A stretch of 64,000 nt of DNA from Nocardia puris. Lineage in GTDB: Bacteria; Actinomycetota; Actinomycetes; Mycobacteriales; Mycobacteriaceae. More notes on this DNA, generated by a model that was not told the DNA's origin, ran no database searches, and saw only the letters and a list, made by a program, of their open reading frames with translations. Numbering within the stretch: the stretch's first letter is position 1. The DNA lies in contig NZ_QNRE01000008.1 of assembly GCF_003315035.1 (NCBI RefSeq), positions 186,001-250,000 of the forward strand, in the 5' to 3' direction. The DNA is not shown here.

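Noticed and set aside
63907..63909. GTG as the start of the giant frame
   Set aside because: The frame stays open to the window edge with the same linker composition, there is no head domain after it, and no ribosome-binding site was recognised.

Overview
All supportable genes in this window lie on the minus strand. The DNA is very GC-rich and has strong third-position GC in the coding frames. The content is almost entirely giant modular proteins of the polymorphic-toxin / type VII (ESX) secretion kind. WXG100-like N-terminal domains, small WXG100-type partners and YbaB-like partners together suggest a mycolic-acid actinomycete such as Nocardia. That assignment is inference from style and content; no taxonomic marker gene is present.

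Layout, read in the direction of transcription (right to left). (1) 64000-25660 is an open frame of at least 12,779 codons that continues past the right edge. It holds papain-like (Tox-PL) domains, several zincin-like domains, a pseudokinase-like and an ADP-ribosyltransferase-like domain, long helical and coiled-coil repeats, and large internal duplications with live and dead copies. A small gene in another frame (45221-44688) with its own Shine-Dalgarno, start and stop sits inside it, so the frame is probably not one simple gene. (2) 25506-12459 is a module of a 101-aa WXG100-type protein, a 170-aa YbaB-like protein, and a 4049-aa protein with a WXG100-like head. The 4049-aa protein combines a J-like domain, two papain-like domains, an RsbW-like anti-sigma kinase domain, five HExGH zincins, and an array of nine sigma-region-4-like repeats plus one sigma-region-2-like domain. 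(3) 12484-10466 holds a 95-aa protein of unknown function, a strong hairpin, and a 528-aa protein with immunity-like features. (4) 10350-1 repeats the module: a 105-aa WXG100-type protein, a 171-aa YbaB-like protein, and a third giant, cut by the left edge, with five alpha/beta-hydrolase (DUF1023-type) copies and a papain-like domain.

How they may work together (inference): the small WXG100 and YbaB-like proteins are encoded just upstream of each WXG100-headed giant and probably act as secretion partners or chaperones. The giants look like exported effectors or effector reservoirs. The 528-, 95- and 177-aa products are candidate immunity proteins. The most unusual item is the 4049-aa protein, which carries an anti-sigma-like kinase domain and a tandem array of sigma-factor-like helix-turn-helix repeats in a secreted-toxin architecture. 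No RNA genes, insertion sequences, CRISPR arrays or plus-strand genes were found.
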